In this document: positions 11,891 to 23,040 of the stretch, in pieces
Position numbering within the stretch: position 1 is the stretch's first letter
Layout: each line of letters begins with the position of its first letter
From: Lithospermum erythrorhizon
Lineage: Eukaryota > Streptophyta > Magnoliopsida > Boraginales > Boraginaceae
Reading direction: 5' to 3'
Length of the DNA stretch: 64,000 nucleotides
Assembly (NCBI GenBank): GCA_019722365.1
Contig: JADFUC010001453.1
Span: 1,798,001 to 1,862,000 of the forward strand
Notes under the pieces: model-generated
What the model saw: the letters and a program-made list of their open reading frames with translations, nothing else
Told to the model about the DNA's origin: nothing
The model's database searches: none
Made by a program: the position numbers and the translations under genes

Positions 11891-12970
11891 ATGGATCCTT
11901 CACAAAACTATATAGTTTTTTTGCAAATTACAACTTTCCTTAACCAACCATCGATCCTAATATGCGACCTCCGTATCCAAATATGCAACGCCTTTAAAAT
12001 CTCAAAACACGGGACGCAACTCAATTTTATGTAGCACATATGATGCCACCAAATTTTGCACGCACTACCGCATAATCATCCATATATGTTGTATGGTTAT
12101 CCACTGCTCCTAAACAACCATGCTCCTCTCAAATGAACTCCGTCTAACTAATAACCACTTTCGAGATAAACACACCACGTTTTAATAGTGGATCTACTGA
12201 TATCCCGAAATTTTCGTCACAAATATCTCTTGAAAATGTTGATGGAGATACTCCTCATAGTTTTTTACCTCCAACCCAATCATCAGACAAGAAATCAACT
12301 TACGATCCCTGGAGCACTGAGGAGAACAAAATGTTGCTAAATGGTTATTTCTATGTTAGTAATGATAATGAATTGGGGACAACAAAAGGGTGACGATTTT
12401 AGGATAAAGCTTCAGAGTAATTCAAGAATCCATGAAGATGGTAAAAGCATAGACCTCGGGTATAACGTAAGAGTCGGGCTTACTAAATTAATAAAAACTA
12501 TCCATTTTGTGGGTTGTTACGGTATCGCAATGCATGGTAAGCCGTAGCGGTTGGTCCGATTACGACTACATATCCAAGTGGCCTAGAGTTGTAACAAGAG
12601 TCTGGGGGCAAAAAAAGTTTACTTTGCTCGAAGAACGAAGTTTACTTTGTAAACATCCTAGGTATTCGACAGAACAAATGCATTCTGAAAGTAGTAGATC
12701 AAGAGGAAAGTGGCGATGATAGATGAATTTTCAATTCTTCCTTTTGGGCCCGTAAGGTAGGGACGCAAATGTTAAGAAACTAAAGCTTCATCGAGCAAAT
12801 CATCGACTACTAGAAAAGCAAAGAAAACCCAACGAAGAGTTAACTAATTTTAACCTCTCGCCGTGGAAAACCTTACAACAATCCGTAGCTACCATCGCGA
12901 CGCATGTTGAGTATGCACTTGTTAAGAAGTCGGAGATGCTAATGACTGAAGAACAAAGAAAAACGTGATG
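11891..12970 (+). pseudogene. PIF/Harbinger ORF1 (Myb/SANT-like, NAM-associated) remnant
   Basis: It opens with MDPSQNY at 11891. After frameshifts it shows YDPWSTEENKMLLNGYFYVS (about 12301-12360), the SANT-like helix of plant Harbinger ORF1 and 'GST T3-like' annotated proteins. Further frames give FVGCYGIAMHGK, SGWSDYDYISKWPR and a KKFTLLEE..SLLCKHPRY block (to about 12665), in the family's normal order. In PIF elements ORF1 partners the transposase for DNA binding and nuclear import. Several stops and frame changes make it non-functional. Confidence 0.7.
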
Positions 12971-13189
12971 TATGGTGTCGACTTATAATATGTTGTCAAG
13001 GAGTCGTTCCCAAACTAGCTAAGTAGTCGCGGTGTGTTATTTTCGAAGTTGTGTGTTTTATTTGTAGTTGTGTTTAATTTTCGAGTTGTGTGTTTTATTT
13101 TCAAGTTGTGTGTTCTTCTGAATAATTTGTGGGATGTGAAATGTATGTTTATTTCAATGTATCCGTTTGAATAAAAGTGATGTTTTCAT

Positions 13190-13435
13190 AATGACATGAC
13201 TTGACTAGTCAGAGCACACAAAATTCCAAATCTAATAATCCAAAATGAATCCACTAGCTCCGACATGACGTGACTAGTCATAACACACAAAATTCCAATT
13301 CTAGTAATCCAAAATGAATCCACTAGTTCCGACATGACGTGACTAGTCATAGCACACAAAATTCCAAATCTAATCATCCAAAATGAATCCACTCAGTTCG
13401 ACACGACGCGACTAGTCATCATAACACATAATTTC
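13190..13435. repeat. Tandem repeat, ~66-bp unit, about 3.7 copies
   Basis: Each unit contains GACATGACGTGACTAGTCAT, then a CACACAAAATTCCAA stretch, then AATCCAAAATGAATCCACTA. It lies between ORF1 and transposase of the Harbinger remnant. Because the unit length is a multiple of three, it yields a spurious repetitive frame on the minus strand. Confidence 0.85.
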
Positions 13436-13849
13436 ACATCTTTCAATATTTTATCTTTAGATTCAATCTAATTAATTGAACTTGTTAAAGTCCGACGATC
13501 ATTCATTATAAATAAAGTAGTCCATATAATTTGAATAACACTCAAAACTTTGCTCAAATCTTCTTCAGATACTCTACCGGATGTACCCGAACCATCTTTT
13601 AGTGAGTTACAAATAACAAATGGGAGTTGGGTTGTTTTATACTTGATGCATAAATGTTCTTTTGAAGAGCTCTAAAACAAAACAATCGATCAAATAAGAG
13701 AAAATCTATAAAAGAGGGATCACGAATCGCCCATCGAAGCTCATGGTCACTATTTCGACAATCCATGCAATTAAACCGAATGCGCCTGCATTTAAGATTT
13801 TGAATTTGTAAGGCCATTGTTTCTACGAACTCGTAAAAGCTTTATCAAA
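13436..13849. other. Inter-ORF spacer of the Harbinger remnant
   Basis: This links the tandem repeat to the transposase. Part may be the unrecognisable N-terminus of the transposase. Nothing specific can be named. Confidence 0.35.
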
Positions 13850-14865
13850 TTACGACAACTATTTCACTCAAAGGCGGAATAATGCGGCAAATTGCTCATT
13901 ACCCATCCAGCAGGCTGCCTACCATGCGCATGCTCGCATATGGAGTCTCCGCAGATGCTTGTGATGAGTATACGAAAATTGGAGAATCTACTGCACTTGA
14001 GTGCACTCGCAATTTTTGCAATGGTGTAATTGCCTTGTTTCATGATGAATTTCAAGACGCACCAAATATGAAGGAGTCAGTATCACTACAAGTCAAGCCC
14101 AGATGATTTCTCCCAGAATGATTGGAAGTATCAATTGGATGTATTGGGAGTGGAAAATTTTTCCTAAGGCTTGGCAATGACAGTTTACAAGTGGACACAA
14201 GGGCACGACATCAAGCATCCCCGAGGCAAAGGGTTTCATATGATTCAGGATACGGCATGTTTTTTGCTTGCTCGAACATCGAATCCATTACTAATGTTAT
14301 AGATAGGTCGGGTTTTGACGACATCGAAGTCCGGTGGTGTTCGAGGTGAACTTCATCGAGAACGGCCGACAAGATAATCTGTATACTATCTTGCCGATTT
14401 GCATTCATCCTAAATGGCATGTCTTTGTCCAGTGATTCAAATGCCCCAAGGCAAAAAGCGCAATTGTTTGCCAAACAACAAGAATCATGCAGAAGTTGAC
14501 GCGAACTAGCATTCTGTGGATCTCAAGCACGCTTTGCCATTATTCGCCAACCAACTAGATACGATATCGATGTCTTAGGTAAAGATAACGAAGACACGCA
14601 TTATTTTACATAACATGATAAATGATGACGAACGGATACATATTCACGAAACTGGGAAAATCTCGACTTCGAACCATCGAACAATCCTGGGTCGAGCTCA
14701 TCTTTCAATGTCCAAACACAAGTGCACCCTCAATTTCAAGTGCATGTCCAAGGCCGATCCGAATCGGATATTCATAGTCGAGCAGAATTACGTGATAGGG
14801 GTCAGCATATTCAGCTTGGAAAGTTAAGGATCTCATCAACCATATCTGAATAAATTTGGAACCCC
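13850..14865 (+). pseudogene. PIF/Harbinger DDE transposase remnant
   Basis: Reading across frames gives YFTQRRNNAAN (about 13860), MRMLAYGVSADACDEYTKIG (about 13923-13980, ending in GEST) and FDDIEV. It then gives a GRQDNLYTILPICIHPKWHVFV block (about 14360-14430), CPKAK, MINDDERIHIHET (14615) and a final HQPYLNKFGTPE. These follow the order of PIF/Harbinger transposases, including the VNGRQYN/IYPKWATFVK and HNMIVEDER regions. At least three frameshifts and internal stops separate them. The enzyme class cuts and pastes the element via a DDE catalytic triad; here it is inactive. Confidence 0.75.
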
Positions 14866-16387
14866 CGAGTAGATTTAAAAAATCTCAAGTTTACTATGCT
14901 CTTTATTGTACGCTTTCAATAATTTACGACAAGTTTTTATTACGATGCATTCCAAGCTCGAGTGATGAACAATATCGTAGTGTTATTTTAAAAATTATAA
15001 TATTATTTATTGTATTAAAATATTATGGGTTTTTAAATTCAAAAAAATATTTTGTCAATTTAATTAATTTTCATGTCAATTATCAGAGTAATTATAAATT
15101 TACACTATATACATGAATAAATAAAGAGGAAATGGAAAAATACTATGAAAGATACGTCGAAATGACGCTGAAGTGAGAGAGCACTGACATCCCGAACGAC
15201 ACTTTCAGTTTGGCTGGGTAAAAAATGGATGTTATTTGAGAGCTGCTTAAATTGACGCTAAGAGAGAAAAGCTCACAATTCGACACCTATTATCGGTGGA
15301 TGATCTTAGCTATATGTGAATAAACAAAGTACTGCCAGACATAATATCAAGCAAAACATGTTGCAATTTATTAAACATGTTAAAATAAGCATAAAATTAT
15401 GAAGTTCAACCAAAGATCAAAATCAAGCAAGACTCCATTTTACATCCGACTGCCGGGGCCCAAGAAATATGTCTCATCACCCTAAAATTTGTAAATTATT
15501 GTATAAGGTAATATGCTAGAACTTTCGTGTTATCCAATTATTCTTTAATGTTTTGTAATTATCTTAGATACAAATAGATGAAAACGGTGTTTCTGATTTC
15601 CATTTAAGAAATTACTAAGTATGGTACTTATAAAAGAGTATACTCAAATTCTTTACTTTAATTTAAGTGTGAAGCATATAACCACTCCTCACAATTATTA
15701 AATTTAATGCGATATTAATCTAAAAAAAAATGTGAAATGTCTTAAATGTCACTGTTTTATATGAACCGTACGATCAAATAACTTACGTATATGATGTAAT
15801 TATGTAAGCTTCTTGCTTACAATACATGTGTAAGAACATCCACATCAGATGTCTCAAAACATTTCCTTATTTCATATCTAGAATAGGGAGATGAAAAAAA
15901 GAAAAAAAGTACCACAACATGAGATTCCATATCCTAAAAAACTTTCTCAAATATTTTAGGGAATGCCTCATATTTGAGAATTCTCCAAATCACTTTTTTT
16001 ATTAAAATTAATTGATATGAGTGTGGTAAAGAATAAAATAGAAAATTTGAATTTGTGTCAAAGTTAAAAAGTAAAACCTAAATTTGATAAAGTGATATAA
16101 TAAGTTGATTTTAAAAAAAATATATAAAAAATTTGGTGTGAATATTAATCTCCACATAATTCTAAGTGATGATTACTCCTATATATTAAAACTTATCAAT
16201 CAAATGCTCGAGAAGTCAATTCGTTTCAATATGATATTTTATTTATTACTTTTGATGCAAATATGATCATATTACTCTTAGCATACATGACAAAATTGAA
16301 ATGACCCAAATATTAAATTACAATGCGGGACCAAAGTTCACTACAAGTAGTTCAATAAGGGTGCCAATATTGTCCAAGGCAAGGTCA
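14866..16387. other. Intergenic DNA downstream of the P450
   Basis: Mostly AT-rich sequence, with the outer part of the Harbinger element to about 15300. The last few hundred bases act as the 3' flank of the minus-strand P450. I see no further gene. Confidence 0.45.
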
Positions 16388-18265
16388 TCACAGTACAGAA
16401 TAAAGCTCAAGTGGAAGACGAGGCTCCACAACTGTAGTGAGTGGTATCTTTTTGGGAGTTGAGAGCCCAAAACTTTCCTCCATTTCAAGATCTTCCGGAG
16501 TCATGTTCCCAGGAAGTCTCCAATTGAAACCATGCAAGAGATTAGATACACTTGTTTCTATCTCTTTTAGTCCTAGAGCGTAACCCGGACACATTCTTCG
16601 TCCTGAACCAAATGGCAATAACTCGAAATCGTGCCCCTTAAGGTCGATTTCCTTTCCTATGAATCTGTCCGGATTGAACTCGTTAGGCTCGTCCCATAAG
16701 TCGGGGTCTCTTCCAATAGCCCACACATTTACCAAAACCATAGTCCCTTTTTTAATGTCGTAACCATCAACTTTACAATCTTCACGAGCAACTCTTGGTA
16801 CCAACATTGGTGCCACTGGGTGTAATCTCATTGTTTCTTTAATGATTGCTCGAATGTAAGGCAAGTTTGACACATCCTTCTCTTCAATCCATCTGTTTTT
16901 GCCAATCACTCGATCGAGTTCTTCCGTCGCCTTCTTGAATATTTCAGGCTTTTTCAAGATTTCTGAGATTGCCCATTCCGCTATTGAAGCTGAACTCTCA
17001 GTCCCACCCGCAAGAAGATCCTAATTATATTGAAAAATAAATTAATTGATAAGATGAATTATTATTATATATTGAGTAAGCAATAGGGATGGAGGGAGTA
17101 TATGAAATATTGATGGAGGGAGTATATTATATTTTGTTGACGGATCACCTTGTCATTGATGTTTATTTAAATAATGCTTAATACTCCAAACCTACTCAAG
17201 TAAAGTCCAACAAGATTATCACAAATCATATAAATCGAATCAATATAATTAAATACCGATTAATTCTATTGTGATATTTAGTACAAGAATTTCGATGGAC
17301 CGTCAATGTGACTGTTTCAACTTAAAAGTAAATGAGAAATTAAATACCTGGGTGAAAGCCTTAACACCATGCCTTTCAAGCTTGACTTCCAAATTAGGAT
17401 CTTCAGCAAGATCAAGTAAAACATCAACCATATCCTTAACTTTCTTTTTACCACTTTCATCATTTTCTATCATAGCTCTCCTCCTCATATCTTCATGTTC
17501 ATCAAGAACAGTTTCCAAAAACTTGTTAAGCTTCTTGCTCAAAACCTTCATCCTCTTCACATACCCTTGCAAATCCAAGAAATCAACCCACTTTATATAA
17601 TCACCAATATTCAAAACTCCATTCAACAAAAACAACTCCTCCAACATTTTCTTGAACTCCTCAGGCGCAACAACAGTATCATTTCCATTAGATTCTTGCA
17701 TGTAGTTTTTCCCTAAAACCATCCTACCAATCACATTCAAACTAAGAGTTGAAAGATAATCTTTCAACAAAATCTCCTTCCCACATGAATTATACAACCC
17801 CTTCAACAAAGAATTCAACTCCTCGGTCCGGATATACTCATACGAGTCGAGTCGTTTCACGCTGAATAACTCCATCAAACACATTCTCCTGGCCTGTCTC
17901 CAATATGGTCCATAAGGGGACCAAGTAATATCAGAGTAGTTGAAGGTAGTGTATTTCCCTGCCGCAGTTTTGGGCCTTCCAACAAAGTTGAGGTCCATAG
18001 TTTTCAAGAAAATTCTTGCCATATCAACAGAGGAACCAACAACAACAGGCATGGAACCAAACCATAGTTGCATTAAGGGACCATGTTTGTTAGAAAGTTG
18101 ATGAAGTGAACGATGAGGGAGAGTACCCATCAAGTTGAGGTTGCCAATTATTGGCCATGGTTTTGGTCCAGGGGGGAGTTTGATCTTTTTTTGGAGGAGG
18201 AATTTTGAGAGAAGAAGCAGAGCAAATATTGCTAATGCATAAGAGGACCAAACTGGAGTTTCCAT
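16388..18265 (-). CDS. Cytochrome P450, CYP92 family (CYP71 clan)
   Basis: Two exons on the minus strand, 18265-17348 and 17020-16388, join in phase at the standard CYP71-clan intron position, giving 516 aa. An N-terminal membrane anchor (about residues 6-25) precedes the proline-rich hinge LPPGPKPWP. The I-helix motif is AGGTES (310-315), the K-helix ETMR (368-371), then FNPDRF. The heme loop is PFGSGRRMCPG with the cysteine ligand at residue 450. Strings such as AGKYTTFNYSDITWSPYGPY, DLQGYVKRMK and GLSTPKKIPL are typical of CYP92A/CYP92C. CYP92 enzymes are ER-bound monooxygenases; known members act on flavonoids or in homoterpene formation, but the substrate cannot be told here. The ATG at 18265 is preferred over an in-frame ATG 63 bp upstream because the anchor then starts normally (METPVWSSY). 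All catalytic motifs are intact. Confidence 0.93.
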
Positions 18266-18364
18266 TTTGAAGTTTTTTGTATTATGAAGTGTGTGCTTTG
18301 TTTGGTAAATGATTATATTGTTGGTCAAATGTGGGTGATTGAAAGATGAGAAGATTGGGGGTAC

Positions 18365-18371
18365 TTTTATA
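18365..18371 (-). promoter_or_regulatory. TATA box of the CYP92 gene
   Basis: TATAAAA on the minus strand lies about 100 bp upstream of the ATG, with no competing TATA closer to the start. This predicts a 5' UTR of roughly 60-75 nt. Confidence 0.6.
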
Positions 18372-19324
18372 GAGGGGGTGTAGTATGGGACTTTTCTTGA
18401 AGAGAAGTTGCTTAATCATTTACAACATTATTTGAGTTATGGCAATTTCATTAAATTCACTCAACTTGGATACTTGTTCATTTAGGTAATAATGGATAGT
18501 CGTGTATGATATATTTGTTACTCTATTAAAATTATACTCCGTAATACATATGTCTTGATATGAAAGTTAAAATATGATGTTAAAGAGGCTTTTCGTTCTC
18601 CCTCTCATATATATTCGGTCGCCCTTTTCTGCTCCTCAAAGATTTGGCTAGCTGATCTCCTAAGAACATCGCGAATTGCTTGCCGAATCCGTAGTCGCTG
18701 TCATATCATGGCTATATGACTATGCTTGACGCCATGATGCAAGCACATGCACTGCCTGAGACATCTTGATAACCTCCCCCACATCGATGATTTCTGGATT
18801 AATTACATGACGCTTCATCGAACTGTATCAACAAATAATTGATATGAATAGAATTTTGGGAAACGGGCACCAAGGCTCGAATTAATTTCCAACCATTTTC
18901 GTGTGGTTAGTCAAATAGATAGAAATTCAGAAAATGAGTTGGTGATATGTGATATCAGATATGTCCCTACTCCTAACCTTCGAGTAAATGTCATCGTGTT
19001 CAGGATTGTTGTTATAATGGCACAAACAGTGACATTGCTGAAGCAATGATAGCGATCAAATCTTAACACAAAGCAGCTTATGCCTTCCTAAAATCCTTCC
19101 TGACTTTATTTATGCCGCATCACATGAATCCAATACTATAAAATGGTGGTCACATACCTTAACCTCTCAGAATCGATTTATGCTCAACCGTAGCTTGAAT
19201 AGCAGACGGCCAGAATTTAAGTGTCTCCCCACGACAGAACGATTGTTTTTTTTGAGTAAATGTCATCGTCAAATTGGTCATAAATAGAAATAACCATAAC
19301 CTATATTTGTTTACAAAAGATCTG
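18372..19324. other. Upstream region of the P450
   Basis: No gene was recognised. A moderately GC-rich patch at 18600-18800 looks like eroded transposon coding DNA but matches no family I can name. The proximal part holds the P450 promoter. Confidence 0.4.
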
Positions 19325-21194
19325 AAAGTAAATCAGCTATATAAAGCATGACTACGCATGTTTCAAACGCGAGTCGCTTATTTGTCAAGGGTCGATTTTT
19401 TTTTTTTGTTTTTTGCTTTTTCCTTTTTTTTGTTTTTTTTTGGTTTTAGCTTTAGAAGGTTGTACCTTGCGCACTAAAAGTTATTCCTTCAAATTTTTAT
19501 TAAAAACATAATTAAATTTTGTCTCTGTCTTTACCCAATTACATTCCTCGGCAAAACATAATTAAATTTTGTCTCCGTATTTACCCAATTACTTGCATCG
19601 GCCTCTACCTTATCAGTACCCGCCTCAATCTCTATCATTTTATTTATTCTATCTGCTTCCCATTCGCTTTTATTCATTGGCCAAGATCAAACATTTCGTT
19701 TATTTAAAATATTTGCTATATAAAGAAAAACAATCGGATTGGTATGATTTGTCGTCATATTTTCGGTGCATGGCCTTTTTTTTTAGCTTGGGAGGGTTGT
19801 ACCTTGAGCATTAAAAGTTGTACTTTCAAATTTTTATTGAAACATAATTAGTTTTGTTCCTGGCTTTACCCAACTACCCTACCGACCTCTAATTTTTATC
19901 ATAATTCTTCTACCTCTATCACTTTATTATTCAATCCGCTTATTCATCTCTTTTTTATCTTATGTCGCCTGTGATCAAACATTTCACATTAAACATTTGA
20001 TATATGAAGAAAAGCAATTGGATTGATATTAAGAATATTACTGACATTACTATTGACCTGTTTCTTGGTTTTTGCTTGTATCCTTTTTTTTAGCTTTAGA
20101 GGGTTGTACCTTCAAATTTTATTGAAAACATAATTAAATTGCCTCCTTTCTTTTCACCTAATCACCTTCCTAAGAAACGTAATTAAATTTTGGTTCCTGC
20201 CTTTACCCAATTACTACTGGCTGGCCTCTAATTTTATTGTTACCCGCCTAAAGCTCTATCATTGTATTATTCAACTGCTTCATTCCGCTTTTTTTTATGT
20301 TATCGGCCCGTGATCAAATATTTCGTTATCAAAATATTTTGTTATATGAAGAAAGACAATCGGATTGATATGCGTTGTAATCATATTTTCGGTGCGTGGT
20401 CGAACTTTTTTTCTCTTTTTTTTTTAACTTGAGAGGGTTGTACCTTGTGCATTAAAAGTCAGACCTTCAAATTTTTATCAAAACATAATTAATTGGCCTC
20501 TACCTTTACTCCAACTACCTGCCTCGACATCTAAATTTTTATTGTTACCCTTCTCGGCCTCTATCAATTTATTATTCAATCCGTTTCCATTCCTCTATTT
20601 TTTTTCATCTTGTTGCCCGTATCAAACATTTCGTTAATAAAACATTTGCTATATGAAGAAAAGCAATCGGATTGATACAAGTTAATATTAATAACATTTA
20701 TTATTGATCTATTGATTTTTTGCTTGTATAAGTAGTATAAAAAGGAACTGCATGCGAGTGTACCGAAGTTGTCATCAATATATCGCGCGGAAAGTAGAAC
20801 TTTTTTTTAAAAAAAATTCCCTTTTTACCCTTTTTAGCGAGCAAAATTTTATTTCCCTCTTTTCCCACTTTTTATGGTACTCAGGTATTGAAAGTTGTAC
20901 GTTCAAAATTTATTGAAAACATAATTAAATTTTATTCGGCTATTCTCTACTTCGCTTTCTATCATTTTATTATTCAACTGCTTTTATTCGTATTTTTTTT
21001 TCCTTCACTCCACATTTTATATTCATTATTGAATTGCGATTCATCATTTGTACGCTTTTTCTTTTCGATCTTTTTTTCAAGAAAAGCAAATATTTAGTTC
21101 ACCTTTGACGTGATTTCGATTTTTTAAAAGCAAATAAAACAACAATTGAATTAAGAACAACCTTACCCGTCATTTGACGGACACTGCCAACTAG
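19325..21194 (+). mobile_element. Helitron-like non-autonomous element, copy 2, with internal tandem repeats
   Basis: The right end has a perfect hairpin, CCGTCA-TT-TGACGG (21167-21180), then 10 nt, then CTAG (21191-21194) followed by T. That is the 3' architecture of Helitrons (hairpin 10-12 nt before CTRR, insertion between A and T). The interior is mostly a tandem array. The anchor GGTTGTACCTT or a variant recurs at 19459, 19795, 20102, 20436 and 20892. There is no Rep/helicase ORF. The 5' TC end is not located, so the left boundary is approximate. Confidence 0.55.
19440..20930 (+). repeat. Tandem array of ~310-335-bp units
   Basis: Each unit has the same series of blocks: GGTTGTACCTT, CAAATTTTTATTGAAAACATA, ATTAAATT, a TTTACCCAA stretch, GCCTCTA, TATCA-TTTATTATTCAA, ATCAAACATTTCGTT and ATATGAAGAAA.CAATCGGATTGATA. 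Spacings between anchors are 336, 307, 334 and 456 bp, so the last unit is divergent or interrupted. It has no coding potential. Confidence 0.75.
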
Positions 21195-21432
21195 TATCAT
21201 AATAAATGCAATAAGTTATAAACATTGAAATAGAAGTAGTATACACGTCTCATATATATGTATATATATTGTATATATGTGGATCAAATTAATAATGCAT
21301 GAAGATATATATATTTAGAAGTTCGACCTTACATTGATAAATTAAAATTTTATGGTGAATTTTGAATGTCATGAAATATTAACATGATATTATGGATAAG
21401 TCTTTGATCTAGCTAAACATGTGAAGTGGTTT
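21195..21432. other. AT-rich intergenic DNA
   Basis: Sequence with ATATAT runs directly after the Helitron-like end. Nothing else is recognisable. Confidence 0.4.
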
Positions 21433-21580
21433 TTATATATGGTTATTACTTACTAGTTATTAGTCTCCTACTGATAATTAGTTTTGAACAGGAAGCCATT
21501 GATTCTTATATATGGTTATTACTTACTAGTTATTAGTCTCCTGCTGATATTAGTTTTGAACAGGAAGCCATTGATTCTTT
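21433..21580. repeat. Recent 73-bp tandem duplication
   Basis: Two near-identical copies start TTATATATGGTTATTACTTA at 21433 and 21506 and end in AGGAAGCCATTGATTCTT. Only a couple of differences separate them (a C/T-type change at CTACTG versus CTGCTG and a one-base indel). Confidence 0.9.
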
Positions 21581-21721
21581 GAACACCTCTAATGGTTAAA
21601 TTAAACTAGATGCTAATTTACAAAAAAGGGTTTGTAAGTGATGCTGAAATGACTAGGCAAGGGGTGAAATGTAGTTCTTGTTTTCGCCGTCTCTATCTAG
21701 TACGTCGATTGATATCTAATA

Positions 21722-21930
21722 CTCACTCCGTCTCAAAATAGATGTTTGTTTAGAAAAAATTTATTTTTTCATAATAGTTGATTGTTTGTATTTTTAATGT
21801 ACTTTTTTACATTTTCAATGTAGCTTTTTAAAATCTCAATGTAGCTTTTTACAATCCTAATATAGTTTTTCATTATTCTTTAATAAAACACTTTTAATCT
21901 AAATGATCATCTATTTTGAAACGAAGAGAA
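21722..21930. mobile_element. Stowaway-type MITE
   Basis: About 209 bp with inverted ends: left CTCACTCCGTCTCAAAATAG and right CTATTTTGAAACGAAGAG, preceded by TA. The CTCCGT/ACGGAG-type end next to TA is the Stowaway (Tc1/mariner) signature. The interior carries three or four copies of an ~25-bp AATGTAGCTTTTT motif. Confidence 0.75.
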
Positions 21931-21949
21931 TTTTTTTAATTATGATTAA

Positions 21950-23040
21950 GTGCTTTTTGGTTTGCACCTCCGAACTATCAGCTTAATTTTCTATGCACCC
22001 TCGAACTTTTTATCTTGTCTGGCACCCCCATACTTCCTTTTCCCTTGATATCCTTTGACCTCATTTTCTTTGTTTGTACACCCCGAACCCCTGCATCTAA
22101 TTTTCACTAAAATACGCAAAATAACTATATTACCCTAAAACACAACGTTAAAATTAAATCTAATTACGTTATATTAAAATAACTATTTTATCCATAACAC
22201 TACACTAAAATATAAAAAATAAATAAATTCAAAAATAAAACCCACCACTTTCTTTTTTAACATATTCTACTACTCCCACACCCCAACCCCCTCCGCAATT
22301 TGCACCACCAACCCTCCCACCACCCCCTTCTGCACCACAATTTCACTCCAATTGATTGTCTCCTCTTATTTAATTTGTTCCTTTATCCAAGTTGAGAGCG
22401 TCTCTGCCAAATTGTTCGCCTATTGGTTTATTTGGTTAGCTTATGGATTAGGATATGATAATGTTGGTAACATCAGAGAAGTCATCCAAACAAGAAAATC
22501 TAGGGTGTTTTTAAAGATGATTGCAACTTCTACTATAATATTCTCGTGAACTAAACAGAGCAGTGGTGTTGATTATTGAAAGCTTTTGTTTTCTGGGTTA
22601 ATTTTAGTATTTTGCAAGTGGGTTTTGCTCTGATTATGTAAAGATTGCTTTTTTCATTTGGGTTTTGCTCCAACTGTGTAAAAATTGCATCTTTTGTGTC
22701 AAGTATTTCTTAGCCCACGAGTTTTTTTTGGGGGTTAAGGGGGTGATGGGTTGGAAAATAAAGGGATAGGGGTGGGGTGGGAGCTGGGATGTATTAAAGA
22801 AAAAGGGATAGGGGTTTAGTATTAAAGAAAAAAGGGGTAGGGGTGATGTGTTTTATGAATAATATAGTGATTTCACTATATATTTTGAAATAAAATTGCG
22901 CTCTGTTAACAGCTGCCAGTTTAAACAAGAAAAATATAAATCCGAGGGCTGTCCTGAAAAAGATATGGTGAAATGGGTCTGCATAAAGATAAAATTTATG
23001 AACTACATAAAAAATTAAGGAGGCTTCATGTCTCTACTAA
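21950..23040. mobile_element. Possible decayed element with GCACCC-rich inverted ends
   Basis: The left margin (about 21960-22060) has repeated GCACCTCC/GCACCCTCG/GCACCCCC motifs. The right margin (about 22930-23030) read in reverse complement has similar GCCTCC, GCAGACCC and GCCCTCGG motifs. The match is too weak to prove terminal inverted repeats. The interior is AT-rich with a G-rich minisatellite-like patch at 22730-22860. Confidence 0.3.

Larger units (their letters stand above)
11541..15300 (+). mobile_element. Decayed PIF/Harbinger transposon region
   Basis: It carries both genes typical of an autonomous plant PIF/Harbinger element in the same orientation: an ORF1-type Myb/NAM-associated protein (11891-12970) and a DDE transposase (about 13850-14865). 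A TATA-like promoter stretch (TCTATAAATAAAG, about 11776) precedes ORF1. Both genes are full of stops and frameshifts, so the element is dead. The outer termini were not resolved, so the boundaries are approximate. Confidence 0.6.

Noticed and set aside
13186..13392. Minus-strand repetitive ORF with three DSFW.....GILC units
   Set aside because: It is produced by the 66-bp tandem repeat, whose length is a multiple of three. No gene context supports translation.
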